Source: Cladobotryum mycophilum (lineage: Eukaryota; Ascomycota; Sordariomycetes; Hypocreales; Hypocreaceae). From it: 64,000 nt of DNA. Made by a program: the position numbers and the translations under genes. The DNA lies in assembly GCA_036429605.1 (NCBI GenBank), contig CM071590.1, positions 1,178,001-1,242,000 on the forward strand, read 5' to 3'. The notes under the pieces are model-generated. The model worked only from the letters and a program-made list of their open reading frames with translations. It was not told where the DNA came from and ran no database searches. This document shows, in pieces, positions 10,197 to 22,976 of the stretch; the stretch's first letter is position 1; every line of letters starts with the position of its first letter.

Positions 10197-13100
10197 GGTT
10201 TTTGATGCGCGCGTTTGCGATACAAGCAAAGAACAAGGTGGCTATCGATACACGATGATGAGCGAGATGAAGCTTTTCGAGTCTTGAAGTCTTGAGAAGG
10301 AATGTCCCTGGCGATTTTCGTAGTGTGATGATGTCAAATCAGATGGAACGACCTTGTTGATTACCAGTGGGGATTTGTTTACTTCAAAGTGGTCCAAGCT
10401 CCTTCAAAACACGGCACGTTATTCGCTGGGACAGTGCTGATCACAGTGTCAACAACAATCGATACTTCACACTGTGGATTTCTTCAAGCCTAACGAAATT
10501 GCTCACAAAGATACTTCATTTCTTCTTCTTTTTATTCAATGGGGGATTGCTCTGCATTTTTTCTCTTCCGCGTTGTAGTAACATGAGTTGCTACTGATGC
10601 TTTTCCATAATGGATGGCCACATAAAAAATTGCCCAAGTTTTCGAGTCTCTATGCATACTTCCATGTTTCAATATGCAACGGTAGGACAGTGATGCCAGT
10701 TGAACTCAATTGTATTTAACGATTGTCAACATGACTTGGGCCGCATATTTCTGTCCACTTGAAGATGACAGAAAGGCGTTGAAGCTATAACGGTCCTCGT
10801 AGATTCTATGAGCGTTTCTGGCAGACAGTGGGCGAGGATGGGTCTTAACCCTTTTTATTCTCACTTACTGCTGGCCAAAACCCCGAGGCAAAGTCCGACA
10901 ATCTGTCATCATTCTCAAGATGAATGATACAAGCTCTTTCAAAGTGGATAAACAGATACGAAATTGATGGCGTCATTACCTGCTCGTCTATTTCGCCAGA
11001 ATCTTCCGCATGAGTTATATACCTGTACCTCCTCTCTTGCAGTATTTTCCACTACCGTAGGATTGCCAAGGGGGTGCCCTTGGTCCTCAATCTTGTTCAC
11101 AACCCTGTTCATCAGCTGAGAAGCAGCTGAGCCCATTTCAAACGCAACCCGGTCTGCAGAAATACCGCCATGCATAGTCCGTAGTCTTCCGTTTTACATT
11201 ACCGAGTTCTAATTGGGTTTACCGAAGGTCTGTACGATGGGAGAAGTGACAGTTATTCTGCAGTCATTCCGTATACTTGCTCCAAGCCGTGTATCTGACG
11301 GCCCAATGTAAGCCGCCAAGCTGCCGTTGCGGAGTCCTCCGTCTTCCGAACCGAAAACCGGAGCCTTCGGAAGCCGGAAGAGAGACGCAAATTTACACTA
11401 GAATCCTTCCAGAAGCGCCCTGGCCCACTGGGAGGGCGCGGCTGGTGAAGCTCGCTTGGAATACCAAGACCAAGAAATGACCGAATGTATCGTCCAGACT
11501 TGTCTAGAATGAACAAAAATGGATACCGTCTGATGAGAATGGGAGAAGCAGTAACAGGAACATGTTCCCCGACCCCTTGACAGGACACATCTCCAGTTTT
11601 ACCGAAATCTGGATGCCTTCCTATTGGGACGGTAATAAATGACAGCCAATTTGGATGTGGCATTTCGTTGAGAATGTCGAAAGAGAGATCATCTTTACGA
11701 TGTCGTCAACCCACCACCCATCACGATCTACCTACGATATAGAGTTTAGCTTGGGGCAGACACACAGTACCTACATGGAGTAGTTGGCGGAGACTGCCAA
11801 GTGTGTGACCGTAAGCTATGGAGATGCGAGAAAATTTTCATCTCCATCATAGTTCTATGATCTCTCAGACATTATTAAGAAAGAGAAATCATCTTGATGA
11901 GCAAATGCGCGGCCCGAGGTGACCCACGATTTCCCCATCATCTGACTGGAATAAATGTATGACAAAGCTAACTGTGACTTGTGCGACGGAAGACACGGCA
12001 TGACTCGTAGTACTGGATTCTGATGTTTATTCTCTTCTCGTGAGATGAGGAAGATTTCTCAGAAAAGTTCGGACCTTGGATTCGGACCACTGCTATGTAC
12101 TAACGGTCGACGTCAAGTGCATCTCCGCGGGGCGTAGGTCCCGAGATCGATGGTGGCGCTGCTGCTGATCTTCACACTCCATCATCGGCCATTGCTTAGA
12201 AGAAGACGGATGGCAAGTTTCTGTGCATTTTAAACTTTGAAAGACAGACCGGTGACAAAAAAAATTTCATTATTATTTTTCTGCAATCCCTGACAAGAGT
12301 GTAATTGCTGCACCAATGCTTCCACTTGGACACGCGGCACCATAATCATCTGTAGCCTGATGGGCTATGTATGCGGCCAGCAGCGGGCCTCGCTGAGAAC
12401 CGTGCTTGTTCTCCGCTTCACGCCTTGATCACGCGGACCACAGGTCTCAGGAGGATTGCAGGAGCTGCGTCCGAGCCTTGTCGGCATTTTTCACTGTCTC
12501 AAAAGAAAAGCATGTTGGTGGTTGGAGTGGTTTGCGTAGGAAGGTATGGAACGTGAAATGTATCATCGATTCCTGGGGTCTTTTTAGGAACTTGAAAGAG
12601 CGCCTCCTCATTGTCGACATCGGATCGAGTCATCTGTTTTGCATCATAGGCACACCCGTCCTTGCATCCATGACCTAGCCGCACCATGATGATCAAAAGG
12701 GGGCAGCCAATGATGATTACTTGGTGAGACCAAGCCTCGTCACCACTAAGCCGACCTGAGATTTGTTAGGCGAACGCCTTGACCGGACATCCGGCACCAG
12801 TGTGCATGGGCGACAGCTCAGCAGCGGCAGCAGCAGGAGCAGCAATAAAGGAGGGCTCCGAAGTCGTGCTCCACAAAGGGCGGTTGTGACCACTATATCC
12901 AATAATCACATCAAGGTGAATACGGGCTGGAGTGGGATGGTCTAGTACCTGATCTGGACACTTGGGGGGTTTGTGTGAAAAGAGAAACCAAGGCAGGCAG
13001 CATGGCATTATTTCGTGGGGAGCTCTAACAAATGGCAACGGTGTGCTGGTCTGATGCCAGTCTCAGTCGGCAATCGTTGGGGCTCTCACCACTACCGCTT

Positions 13101-15765
13101 CCGCCCCGGACATCAGATTCAAGACAAGACACGTACCAAAGCAAAGGTTGGTCTGGGGACATGCCTGAGACAGCTTAAGCTTAAACAGAATGGGGGAACA
13201 GATTTGGGGCGAGATTGACCCTGTCGCCTTGGCGGGAAGAGGTGCACCCATTAAAAAAGGATGATACTATTCATACCCCAACATTAATACTACCTTGGAG
13301 GTTAGACCGCCAAGCCAATGTCAGGTTGTGAAGAGAACAGAGCAAAAGAGAGAGAGAGAGAGAGAGAAGGAACGCTGGAGCAAGTGTGCTTGTCATACTT
13401 GCCATATGTACATAACATGGCGAGCTTTACGACGGGCGGGTCGTCGGGTGGCCGATGGAACCGACAGGATTTGCCCAGAGGTGAAGGCGAACAACTGGCG
13501 GCGGTACGCCGGTGGTACTTGCACGAACCACGTAGTATGCGGCGAAACAGCGTAACTTTGATGCCCCGCAAGTTCCCCGCGAGTAACTCTCCCAGACACC
13601 GACGCTAGCTGAGCTCTTGGCGTCGCTCAATTTCTTCTCCGGTTTTCGGTCCTCATGGTGCAGGAGCTACGGAGCACTACTGTGGGAGCTCTCCACGAGG
13701 CAGGCATGGATTTCTCCACAGCGGCGTGCCTTCCCCCATGACATGTCCCCATTATAGTTTTCTCAGTTGGTGTTGGAAAGTTCTTCTCGAACATGTTTGT
13801 TAGTTGTTTGTACGTTCGTGTTGTATGTCAATCTGAAGCGACAAGACGGAGACGGTGACCACACGATTGTGGGCATCCCACAGCTCCGCATAGGTAATGT
13901 ATTCAGTTTGTATTGAATACAATACATGCACGCTCTCGGTCGGTATCCGGGGATGTTTGCTTCGCCTGCAGCCCCCCGGTGAGGAGCTGCCTCCTCCAAT
14001 CCTACCCCTGCCGAGCAAGGGTCCGGAAGCGGGGGGTCTACATAACCGCCAGACTTGGCTTTTTTTCTTCAGTGAGACCGTGCAGCAAAGAGTTTTTAAA
14101 CAAGTGGACTGGATGCAGAGACGAGGGCAACAATGCATAACAAGTCGAACCCAAAAAGGAGGTGGATGTGGGTGAAAAGACTGGGGTTGGACCTGTTTTG
14201 CTTCCCCAGCCGAGCTCACGTTGAGAAGAATTTGGGATGTCGACCTTCCAGGGACCCCCAGCCTAGAACCCGGCCAAGAGACCACCTGACGTGTTGGCTG
14301 GGGGAGGCGTTGAGACTCGAAAGAGCCAAGACCGGTTGGGCGTTGCAAGGTCACCACCCACTTGCCCACCATCACATTACGACGCCATCCACGCCTCGTA
14401 TGTACAACGTGCGAGGGCGCAGACAGCTCTGGTGAAGTTGTATGTAGGGAGAAGATGAGGATAATGGACTTACTTGTGTGTGTGTGTGTCTTTGATCAGA
14501 TCACCAGTGGTCGTGGGGGCCAGCCGCATGTTTAAAGTCCGTTGTTGGTGTTGTTGCTTATAGGCCATCCCTACATACCAGACCTCTGCATCACCCGTAC
14601 CAAGAACAAGGTAGCCAACAATGGGAGGCAAAGTGGATTGGTGTGGTGTACGGGACTGGGGCCAAGCAAATGTACAGACATGCATTTCCGCATGTACCTC
14701 GCACACTCCAACAAAGCAAAGCAAAGCAACCCTCCGTTCCGGACGTCAATCCCATCCACCCATCCATGATCCCTCATCTGGATGGGGATGGGATGGGATA
14801 GGATGGGATGGTGGATGAGCCAGCCAGCCAGCCAGCAAGCAGCACCAGCGCCAACGCCGAGCTCGCTCCACACACTCCGGGTCAACCATCGACCCTGCAT
14901 TCACCAGTCCAGTAGTCGACTGTAGCCCGGCCAGCCCAGAAACAGACGGGAGTCTAGCGACTGGGCGAAGTTGAAAGTGTGCAGCGCAATAGCCAGCTTG
15001 CCAGCAACGCCCGCGGTCCCCCATAAAATGGGCTGGGGGCCACTGGGCCATTTATTTGCCTGGCCTTTGCCTTGCCTGAAGCAAGCTGGTTTGGTTTTAT
15101 TAAGCTGGTACTGGCACTGGCACTGACGGGACACACCTTCAGGGCTCCAGCTCCCCTCTTCGCAATTCCCATTACATAAAAGACTTTTCCTCCCACCAGC
15201 ATTTTCTTAGGTCTGTACTTTCGTATCTTCGACCCAGACAAGAGCCTGCAAATAATCTTCCTGGAACAAGTCGGACTACGGTAATAGTACCTTATCTTGC
15301 TGATACCTCTTCTTTTCTCTTACGTTTTATTCATTTAAGCATACCTAGCTGCCGCAATCCTTGGCCACTCATAGGCGCCACAAACGCGCTGCCGAAACGC
15401 TTATCTCTGGGTGCCCGGTCGTCCTTGGTGGACTTTGGTGGTCTTTTTTCGTTCGCTTTTGCGCCTGGAGCCCTGACATTACATCTGCCCGCCCGCCCGC
15501 ACCGGCCAGCGGCCAGCCCAGGTCTCAAGATAACTGGGCGAACCAGCACGTTTTCGATATCGAACCATCCCCTCCCCCTTCTCCAATCTTTGGTCTCTCT
15601 TGATAACGCACGCTTTGGCGTAGCTTCTGATATCATCTGAGACCAGCTGACGTCCCACCCAGACGACGTCACCGGTGACAGGGACGCCGTTTTGTTTGTT
15701 TGATTCTCTGGGGCGCTTGCCGCAGCGCGGCTGTCGTCTCGAGGGCCCCGCGCCGCTACTGAGGT
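10197..15765. other. 5.5-kb gene-poor region upstream of kapC
   Basis: No open frame here shows recognisable motifs, sensible exon structure or balanced composition. The stretch includes short tandem repeats: AGAG at 13347-13368, GT at 14474-14489, GGGATGGGAT units at about 14778-14810 and CCAG units at 14818-14835. A CAG-rich segment lies at about 12808-12845. The right end is the likely promoter and long leader of the bZIP gene. Confidence 0.4.
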
Positions 15766-17243
15766 ATGGCAGACAAGATGTCCATCGACAACAAGCCGAA
15801 CACTTCCCCCGGGACGAAAGCGAAGATTCGACTGGTTCCACCCCGGAGAGAGATCAGAACCCTCCTTCGACCACCCCCAACAACAATGCCTCTCAGGATA
15901 ACATCCAGCAGCCAAAACGAAAGGGCGGACGCAAACCGGTCAGTTACAGCTAACCCCCCACCTGGCCAATGATCCTCTTCTTCCTGTATCGCCCTCAGCC
16001 CATTATCAACCAACCTCACCACCAGCGACATAGTGAAACTGGTCATCGAGGTGTTAGTGAGTGTCGGTAGCTTCAATTACCCTTTGTTGGGATATTCCTT
16101 TGGTCCATGTCCGGGTAAACATCCAATGACAAGAACAATAATGCTGACCTGCTTCGTTTAGATCTATGCTACGTCCGAGGAGCGCAAGCAAAGAAACCGA
16201 CAGGCGCAGGCCGCCTTTCGCGAGCGCCGCACCGAGTATATAAAGCAGCTAGAGGAGGCAATTCGTGCACATGAGTCCAACCTGCATAGCCTGCAGGCGG
16301 CCCACCGCAATGCTGCCGAGGAATGCCTGATGCTGCGATACAAGAACTCTCTCCTTGAGCGCATTCTCCTTGAGAAAGGTAAGGAATAACTACTTTTCTC
16401 TACACCCTCCACAGCTCCCCATTTTTCTAACAATCTTTCTAGGTATTGATGTTCAAGCTGAACTTCAGGCCAAAACCGGCAGTCCAAACTTGGCCCCCTC
16501 TCATATGCCTCAGAATCTGGTTCAACCGCCTCAGCTCCAGCGCACAATGATGCACCGGCACCATGCTCGCAAATCAACCTCTAGCATTGCCCCCAAGACT
16601 GAACCCGGCACATCTCTACCTCCGCCGCTACAGCCTCACAAGGTAGCAGCGTCCCCCAAGAATCGGCCGACGCCCTCCTCGCACTCCAACTCGCCAAATC
16701 CTACCAACTCCGCATTTTCTCCCACGCCGTCTGACAGCCTATCCATGAGGGGATCCATGTCTGGTCTTTCACGACAGCAGATGACTCCCATGTCTATCAC
16801 TACATCAGCGTCGAGGCAGCCCATGATGCACGCTGGAGCACGAGGAGGTCCCGTAGGTTCCGGGGCATCGTTTTATCCCACTCCATCATTCCAAAACCAT
16901 ATTGAGCAGCTTGGTGAGTGCATATCATGGATACTCCTACGACATAATTCACTAACATAGTTCTGTAGAGCAGGAGTATGAAGCCGACATGGTGGATGAC
17001 TCTGAGATAGAAACACCAAGCGGGCCTGGTCCATACCCAGGTGGTTTCAACGGAGAACAGCAACCCATGTTGCTATCACCAGCCTCAACAGGTCCAGGAC
17101 ATCAAGTTCCAACGTCTAATTCGCAGTACCCATCGATGACGCAGCTGTTGGATCAAAATGCCGATTGGGATCCATTTGGTCTAAGCGCTAGTATGGCATT
17201 CCCAACTCAACCCTTCCAGTTTGATCAGCCCAGCATGCGTTGA
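15766..17243 (+). CDS. kapC: KapC-like bZIP transcription factor, with one apparent -1 frameshift near the N-terminus
   Basis: AP-1-like bZIP family; orthologs are nuclear DNA-binding regulators. Exons 15766-15938, 16162-16378, 16443-16913 and 16969-17243. The basic region and zipper are clear: KRKGGRKP joins across intron 1 to IYATSEERKQRNRQAQAAF, then RERRTEYIKQLEEAIR and Leu-spaced helices to LLERILLEKGIDVQAEL, the KapC signature. The C-terminal half is Pro/Ser/Gln-rich. The natural start, MADKMSIDNKPNTS, is in a different frame from the segment SEDSTGSTPERDQNPPSTTP that leads into the basic region. The switch is at the C5G3 run at 15806-15813, and one extra C gives a continuous 378-residue protein. 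Upstream in-frame ATG use from 15675 would avoid the shift but gives an unnatural Cys/Arg-rich start. Confidence 0.9.
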
Positions 17244-18657
17244 ACTCTATGTGCCCTGAATCCGACCTTGGTTGAAAGTCCAAAGATCAACACGAATGCC
17301 TGTGAAATGGTTAGAGTGAGATGATCTGATTTGGACTGTCCCAGGGTCGGACTCAGCTCTCTACCTGCGAAGTAGTGATCTGCTTTCAGCTAACCAAATC
17401 GCTCTTATCGCGCAAATACGGAAGACGAGACGATCTTGAAAACGATCTCCCGTCACAAGATACAAAAAATTGATGATGCTCGATGAGCTGTGAAATTGTT
17501 TCCATCGGGTCTCGATAGGAGAAGTCGGGTATACGAAACAGCACGCATTGACAAGCTCAGATATATATACGACTCGATCCCTGCATGACCCTTGAGTGGA
17601 ACAACGATCACGATCAAAATGAAAATAACTCGACGAAACCACTTAAATCCTCAATCATCCTCGTGTCACCTGTGTGTGGCACTGATCAGTCGGCGCTTTC
17701 CAAGACCAACGATTAGGCCAGCACCAGAGTCGCCCCAAGGCGGTTGTGTACAATCATAGGCTTCCCATTACCTGTGCGGACGCCTTTTCTTCTGCTTATC
17801 AAGGAAACACTCTTTTCTGTTCATAGAACAGCGTATACAATAACTTCGATACCATGCCTATGGCGACATGGGTTATTTTGGAAATGGTGACATTTACTCC
17901 GAGGAACGATACGATGGATATACCCAGTGGGCCACTGGATTGGTACCATGGAAAAAGCGGGTTTATAAAAAAAGTAATGTGACATTTGGTAATGAAAAGT
18001 TATCTTTTATGATGGATTGGCGTTTTTTTTAAGGGTGGTGGATTCGGGTATGGGCAAAGACCATAACTGGGAAAGGGTCTCACGGCGGCTTGGATTGGCT
18101 GGGTAACGGAGGCATCGATCTTCCAGTATAGCGTGCTTTTGAACGAATACACTGCTTGTTGGTTCGCATTTCGGGTACTCGAGTATGAGTCACGGTGATG
18201 ATACGGGCCAATCGCAATATCGTAGAAGATGCCTTTGTGGAGTTTAAGGTAAGATAGCCAGAACAGTGAGACCTCATGTTAGGAAATATAGTGAAAATAA
18301 ACTGAAATTTAAAGCAATCTCTGTCAATATGACCCATATAAAAAGAGGTTCTAGGAGTATATGGAGACGAGAGACAAAGGCCTAAGAAGTTTGGTTGATC
18401 AAATGAAACATTCCTAACTCTGTTCTCTATTTATTGTGAAATATACAAATCAGTCATATCCTTCTGGTCCAGTCTATAAATCCCCATCAACCATAAACGC
18501 CACCATCCGTATGAATAAATGAACTAAATCACATTTGTGTCCTCATCAGGAGCTCCAAGGAAGTTATTTACTGTTGGAGTGACTTCTCCCACCGTGCTCC
18601 GAAGAGTTAATGTCCCCCATCCCTAGCGAGCACACACAGAGTCTCTCTGCTTTGAGT
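17244..18657. other. Convergent intergenic region, kapC / unknown membrane protein
   Basis: Presumed 3' untranslated regions of two convergent genes plus AT-rich spacer. No repeat or gene signal stands out. Confidence 0.45.
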
Positions 18658-19800
18658 CTAAGCCTCAGGGGTAAGGAAGAGTGCGTCTCCGAGAGTGGTG
18701 GTAGGCCTGCCGAAGCATTTGCCGAGGACCCAGACCAGCAGCGTGATTAGGCATATAGTCATGTTTGTGAACCTGCAGAAGGAAAGGAGAAGCCATAGGA
18801 GGCATGAGGGGACGTGGAAGAGGTGGCCTAGACCGTAGGTCATGAGGCCGAAGCCTAGGACGGCGCTGGGTATGATGAAGGAGAAGGCGAAGCTCCCGAT
18901 GCCGAGGACTAGGTTGATGCGGCCGATATTTGAGGTGCTCAGTTGCCCGGGTCGATTAGGGATCCTGAGCCATACGAAGGGGAAGACGGGGTACTCGTCG
19001 TGATGGGGCCCGGTGATAGTGAGCGGAAGTAGGTCCTCGTGGAAACGAATCTTGTGGGGCACCACGGTGGCCTGGTAGGCCGGAATGAGGAGGTGGAAGA
19101 GGGCTGTGCGTCCGTAGGAGGTGGTCCGGATGAGGGTCTCCCTATCGCTCCTCATTCTCAGGCAGAGGGTGGCGAGATCATGGTGGTAGCCCCCGAACTG
19201 GGGACCAAGGGGGCGTTTCTGTTGTTGCTTCTCAAAGGCAGGGTGCCACTCCGTTTCTGGGTTCCAGACGTAGAAGAAGTGATGCTGTTGCTGCTTCTGG
19301 TTGCTGTTTTTGTTTTGAGGTTGGCGAGTGACGGCGGCCATCTCACCCTTGACGTAGCGGTAGACATGTGCCCCGAAGCCGTCCTCCTGCCAGCCCCCTC
19401 TCTTTGCCGCGCTTGACACCAGACGTCCGAGTGATTCTGGAGTATGTACCTCCTTCTCGAGCACGGCATCAACGGACCCCGGTGCGAGGCCAATCATGGC
19501 AGCCGACCGGAACGTGTCGAGGAACACGGAGAAGGAGTTGAACGCGCCGGGGATGACGGCCATCTCCTGCGGCTTGACCTTTTCCAGGGCGCTCTGCCTC
19601 GCGCAGGGGCAAGTCTTGCTGTCCTCCCAGAGGGAATGGGGAACCTGCTTCTTCGGCAGCTGGGCGAAGCGTTCGTGCCCATGCTCGTTGAAGCGCTGGA
19701 TGGCCTGTTGGCTGGTGAGGCTGCGAACAGTCCGCCGGTTGGATGTTCCGTGTGATATAGCGGCGGCGGGGACTGTCTCGGGAGTGGTTTGTGAAGGCAT
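18658..19800 (-). CDS. Unknown protein with C-terminal membrane segments
   Basis: Single-exon frame of 380 residues starting MPSQTTPETV. The first 230 residues are soluble, with a short Cys pair (TCPCARQ), a Gln/Asn/His-rich linker (about residues 160-175) and the segment GPQFGGYHHDLATLCLRM. The C-terminal third contains two or three strongly hydrophobic stretches, about residues 302-335 and 340-370, with little charge between them, which suggests a tail-anchored or hairpin membrane protein. There is no signal peptide. I do not recognise the family. Length, sensible amino-acid use and absence of stops over 1.1 kb support a real gene. An upstream plus-strand AAGAAGATG-rich tract (19805-19880) would be a pyrimidine-rich leader on the coding strand. 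Confidence 0.7.
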   Translation of the reverse strand: MPSQTTPETVPAAAISHGTSNRRTVRSLTSQQAIQRFNEHGHERFAQLPKKQVPHSLWEDSKTCPCARQSALEKVKPQEMAVIPGAFNSFSVFLDTFRSAAMIGLAPGSVDAVLEKEVHTPESLGRLVSSAAKRGGWQEDGFGAHVYRYVKGEMAAVTRQPQNKNSNQKQQQHHFFYVWNPETEWHPAFEKQQQKRPLGPQFGGYHHDLATLCLRMRSDRETLIRTTSYGRTALFHLLIPAYQATVVPHKIRFHEDLLPLTITGPHHDEYPVFPFVWLRIPNRPGQLSTSNIGRINLVLGIGSFAFSFIIPSAVLGFGLMTYGLGHLFHVPSCLLWLLLSFCRFTNMTICLITLLVWVLGKCFGRPTTTLGDALFLTPEA

Positions 19801-20609
19801 GGTTCAGGAAATGGAAGTTAGAAGATGAAGAAGAAGATGGAGAAGAAGATGATGAAAAAGAAGATGAGGATGAAGAGGTGTGTGTCTGGGTTGATGATTT
19901 TCTGGACTCATTGTTGCAGACCTTGAACGACTATTTAAGGATTTCCGCCTTGGTGAGTGAGCGAAGCCTCCTCACTATTGCAATATCAACCATAAAAGAC
20001 AAGGCTTTTGGTGTAGCACAAACATTCATCTCCCCCTCTCCCTCTCCCCTCTCCCCTGGTGGAGCGGGCAAATCAGGCCTCATGCTCGGTGAGCATCCTG
20101 CATATTGTTTGCTTGAGGCTGGGGGAAGGATCATGCAGCATCGCTTAACACGCACCCAAACATTCAAGAAAACAAACCCAATAGGTAATTCATGCACCGA
20201 AGCGCTCCTTCATCACCATGATGCATGATGGAACTTCCGGAAAGGGCATTTTAGGCATTCGCGCTGCAAAAGAAGCAAACATAATTTATTCGTTCAAGTC
20301 GTGAATCTATATCCCTGCCGCAGCCTAGTCGGTGAGGCCGAAGTTTCTCTCTCTCTCTCTCTCTCTTATCTTTACCGTGTGTGTGTATACCTGTAAATGA
20401 ATGCCCAAATTCCTGTACTATTGACACCGAGTCTTGTACAATATGCCAATATCGTAAAAATTCTAATCGTTAAACCGTTTTCATATCTCGAGTAATCGTA
20501 ACAAAAAAAAAAAATAGACAAGCCATGCCGCCGGGGTTCAAAGAAGCTACATGAGCGTCCGATGAAGCAATCAAACTTGTCTTTTGGGGGTGGTGTGCGT
20601 GGAGGTGGC
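19801..20609. other. Intergenic region between two minus-strand genes
   Basis: Contains the AAGAAGATG-rich tract, a CCCCTCTCCCT tract near 20032-20060, a TC repeat at 20347-20366 and a run of A at 20503-20514. No gene is supported. Confidence 0.45.
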
Positions 20610-21839
20610 TTAGATGAGCCAGTACCATAGCAAACTGCCGGCCGCCAAGGTCCAAACCCAAACCATGCGGCCCTCGAGGTCTGCACCGGTTGTTCGGGCG
20701 GCTGTGCTGTTCCAAAGCAGGGCTGTCTTGCCTAGCTCCGGAGACTCATCAATACTGCAAACAACTTTGCACTTGCCATTATCCCCCTTTCGGCGGACAA
20801 GTTGGCCGTGTGGACCAAAACTCCTCTTGTGATGCTCAGAGACGCTCTTCTCCGTTGTATGGTCGCCGCCAGTAGAGTTGTACACCATCTCGATCCACTG
20901 AATGTCGAAGCTAGCCTCCTCATAGACGCTCATGTTACCGCTCCAGCTGCCGCCGTCGCTCCATGCGTTAAAGTTGAGGAACGAGGCATCCTTCGGAACC
21001 TGGATGGAAATGTTGGCAGTCTCCTTGCCATTGACAAACCAAACACTGCGCTGCGGGGTCCAATCAAGGCGGTGGACGGCCCAATCGGACCACATTAAAG
21101 TATCAGGGAGGGTGATGTTGTGAGACGCTTCTGTGTTGCGTGAGCCGTCGGATTTGAAGCCTGGCTGATTGGTGTACTGTATCTTTTCACGGGGGCACCG
21201 GGTCAAGACCTCGAGGTCGGCCTCCTGCACGCTGGTGTCGGAGCTGCCTTGCTGGTACGTGAACATGGCCGTCACAGCACCCGGGCTACCAATTGTTCGT
21301 GCCAGCATACGGATCGAGATGAATTGATAGTCATCCGACCTGGACTGGAAGGCCGCTGCCGACTGGAACTCGGGAAGACGCTTAGTCCGCATGGATAGAT
21401 AAGTTGCTGATGCATTGTTTTTATCTCCATTCTTTTGGATAAAGACATTGCTTTGCGAATTGACCATCAGAACAGTCGAGCCGGCAGCCAAGCCATGACC
21501 TTTGCCGTCCTTGTTGTTCCACCCCTGAAGCTGCCAGGTGCTGTTCCAGTCATCGCTGGCAAAGTAGTCGCTCGTCACAGGGGCAATTGCAGCCTGCGAG
21601 TCGTTCAATACATACTGTGGTACACCAGCGTATTGGGGAAGGCTCCTGAAGTCGAAAAACATGTGCTTGGCAAAGTAGCCCGGTTCCGTGCCATTGGTGA
21701 GGAAGCAATCACAGTCGTCACCATTAATAATGGGCTTCGGGCCGTCATTATGTTTGTGTTTGGCGACAACGCACCCTGCGAGAGCAGCTATAACAAGGGT
21801 TCTCAAACAAGGCAACGAGCGAGCGGATGGGCAATCCAT
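20610..21839 (-). CDS. Secreted GH16-type (concanavalin A-like) glycosidase, probably GPI- or membrane-anchored
   Basis: A 409-residue single-exon protein. The start is set at MDCPSARSL (21839) because a signal peptide follows directly (LRTLVIAALAGCVVA); an upstream in-frame ATG at 21935 would bury it. The GH16 catalytic motif ExDxE is present as E206-A-D208-L-E210, with a following beta-jelly-roll pattern (DWAVHRLDWTPQRSVWFVNG, then LNFNAWSDGGSW). Several N-x-S/T sites are present (NGT, NDS, NST, NAS, NIT, NMS). The C-terminus ends in a hydrophobic stretch (MVWVWTLAAGSLLWYWLI) without charged residues, typical of a GPI-attachment signal. The likely role is cleavage or transglycosylation of wall beta-glucans or related polymers at the cell surface; the substrate cannot be told from sequence. 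Confidence 0.88.
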   Translation of the reverse strand: MDCPSARSLPCLRTLVIAALAGCVVAKHKHNDGPKPIINGDDCDCFLTNGTEPGYFAKHMFFDFRSLPQYAGVPQYVLNDSQAAIAPVTSDYFASDDWNSTWQLQGWNNKDGKGHGLAAGSTVLMVNSQSNVFIQKNGDKNNASATYLSMRTKRLPEFQSAAAFQSRSDDYQFISIRMLARTIGSPGAVTAMFTYQQGSSDTSVQEADLEVLTRCPREKIQYTNQPGFKSDGSRNTEASHNITLPDTLMWSDWAVHRLDWTPQRSVWFVNGKETANISIQVPKDASFLNFNAWSDGGSWSGNMSVYEEASFDIQWIEMVYNSTGGDHTTEKSVSEHHKRSFGPHGQLVRRKGDNGKCKVVCSIDESPELGKTALLWNSTAARTTGADLEGRMVWVWTLAAGSLLWYWLI

Positions 21840-22976
21840 AGTTGGATAATAATAATAAGAAGAAGAAAGGCCCAACGAGTGTAAATTGTTAATATGCGTC
21901 TGATATCTAGTGAGGGACCAACAATAGGATCCCAAAGAAAAGCCTCATAAGGAGAAGATGGATTGGATTGCCCAGTTGCCTGACAGTTCAGCTATTTTTT
22001 ATTTTTTTCAAAAACAAACACGAGGGCAGCAAACCTTGGGATTTATTTTGCAGCGAAGCTCGGCATGCTTGCCAGCCAGCCAGCCAGCTTCCCAAGAGAC
22101 CCATCCAACCATCCCATCCCACCCTTGCCATGCATCCGTCCAACCAGCTGTTCCTCGTATGACGAATGCAACTTTGTGGGTTTCCTGCAAGTTGGATGGA
22201 TCCTTCTTTGACGATCCCTTTCACGATTCGTTAAGGCGTGACGTGTAGTCAAGGAGACAGTCTCATTTTGACTGGTTAGGTCTTATCCAACAAAGCCCAA
22301 AATGTAAGACATTCATGGATTCCTTGAACAACCAGACAAGCCAGACAAGCCCTTCAGCTGCTGCCGGTGCGGCTCGGGTCCATCGCTGGCAGGGATGCTC
22401 CCTTGCTTCGGTTCATGGATCGGATTAACCAATACAGCCGAGGATTTTCCATTTCACCGCCCACTTCCCTTTTTTCTGCAACGTTCGCTTAAGCACGCCG
22501 TCCGTTTCGCCATCATCGCAATTGGAACTACTGCCGCCACTGTTGCAGGTTCCATCCAACCCATCCATCCATCCATCCATCCAACCATCCATCTCTGCCT
22601 AGTACTACTATCTAGTCTACTAGACTTGGTATACATACCCAGCTCCGCAGCCAGCTTCTGTAGGCTGAAAGGGAAATGCTACCGGCGACAAGCTGGCAAA
22701 GATCTTAAGAAGAATACGAAACGGCAGATCAGCCTATCCCTATTCTTCCTTATACTTCTTTCTCCGATAAATCTTTTTGTTCGTGCTTCAAAATAAAATT
22801 CCCCGCTGCTAAATCTCTAGGTGCATAAGTATCATGACGATCGTATCACTTTCAGGATACTCACATTTGCAGATGACACCAGTTTCAGCTTCGTAAATCA
22901 GAACTCGACACGCCGCCATCTCATCTTCTCCCCCTTGTCACATACATTGTTCTTTGCTATTTGCCGGCCCGAAAGA
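21840..22976. other. Divergent intergenic region, GH16 / WW-domain gene
   Basis: Shared upstream region of two divergent genes. It contains CCAG repeats (22075-22089) and CCAT repeats (22556-22583). No extra gene is supported. Confidence 0.45.

Noticed and set aside
11253..11663. 136-residue minus-strand frame
   Set aside because: No motif, no ortholog recognised, no exon signals; consistent with chance.
14778..14835. Possible structured repeat of GGGATGGGAT and CCAG units
   Set aside because: Simple low-complexity tandem repeats, common in intergenic DNA of this window (also 22075, 22556, 55487).
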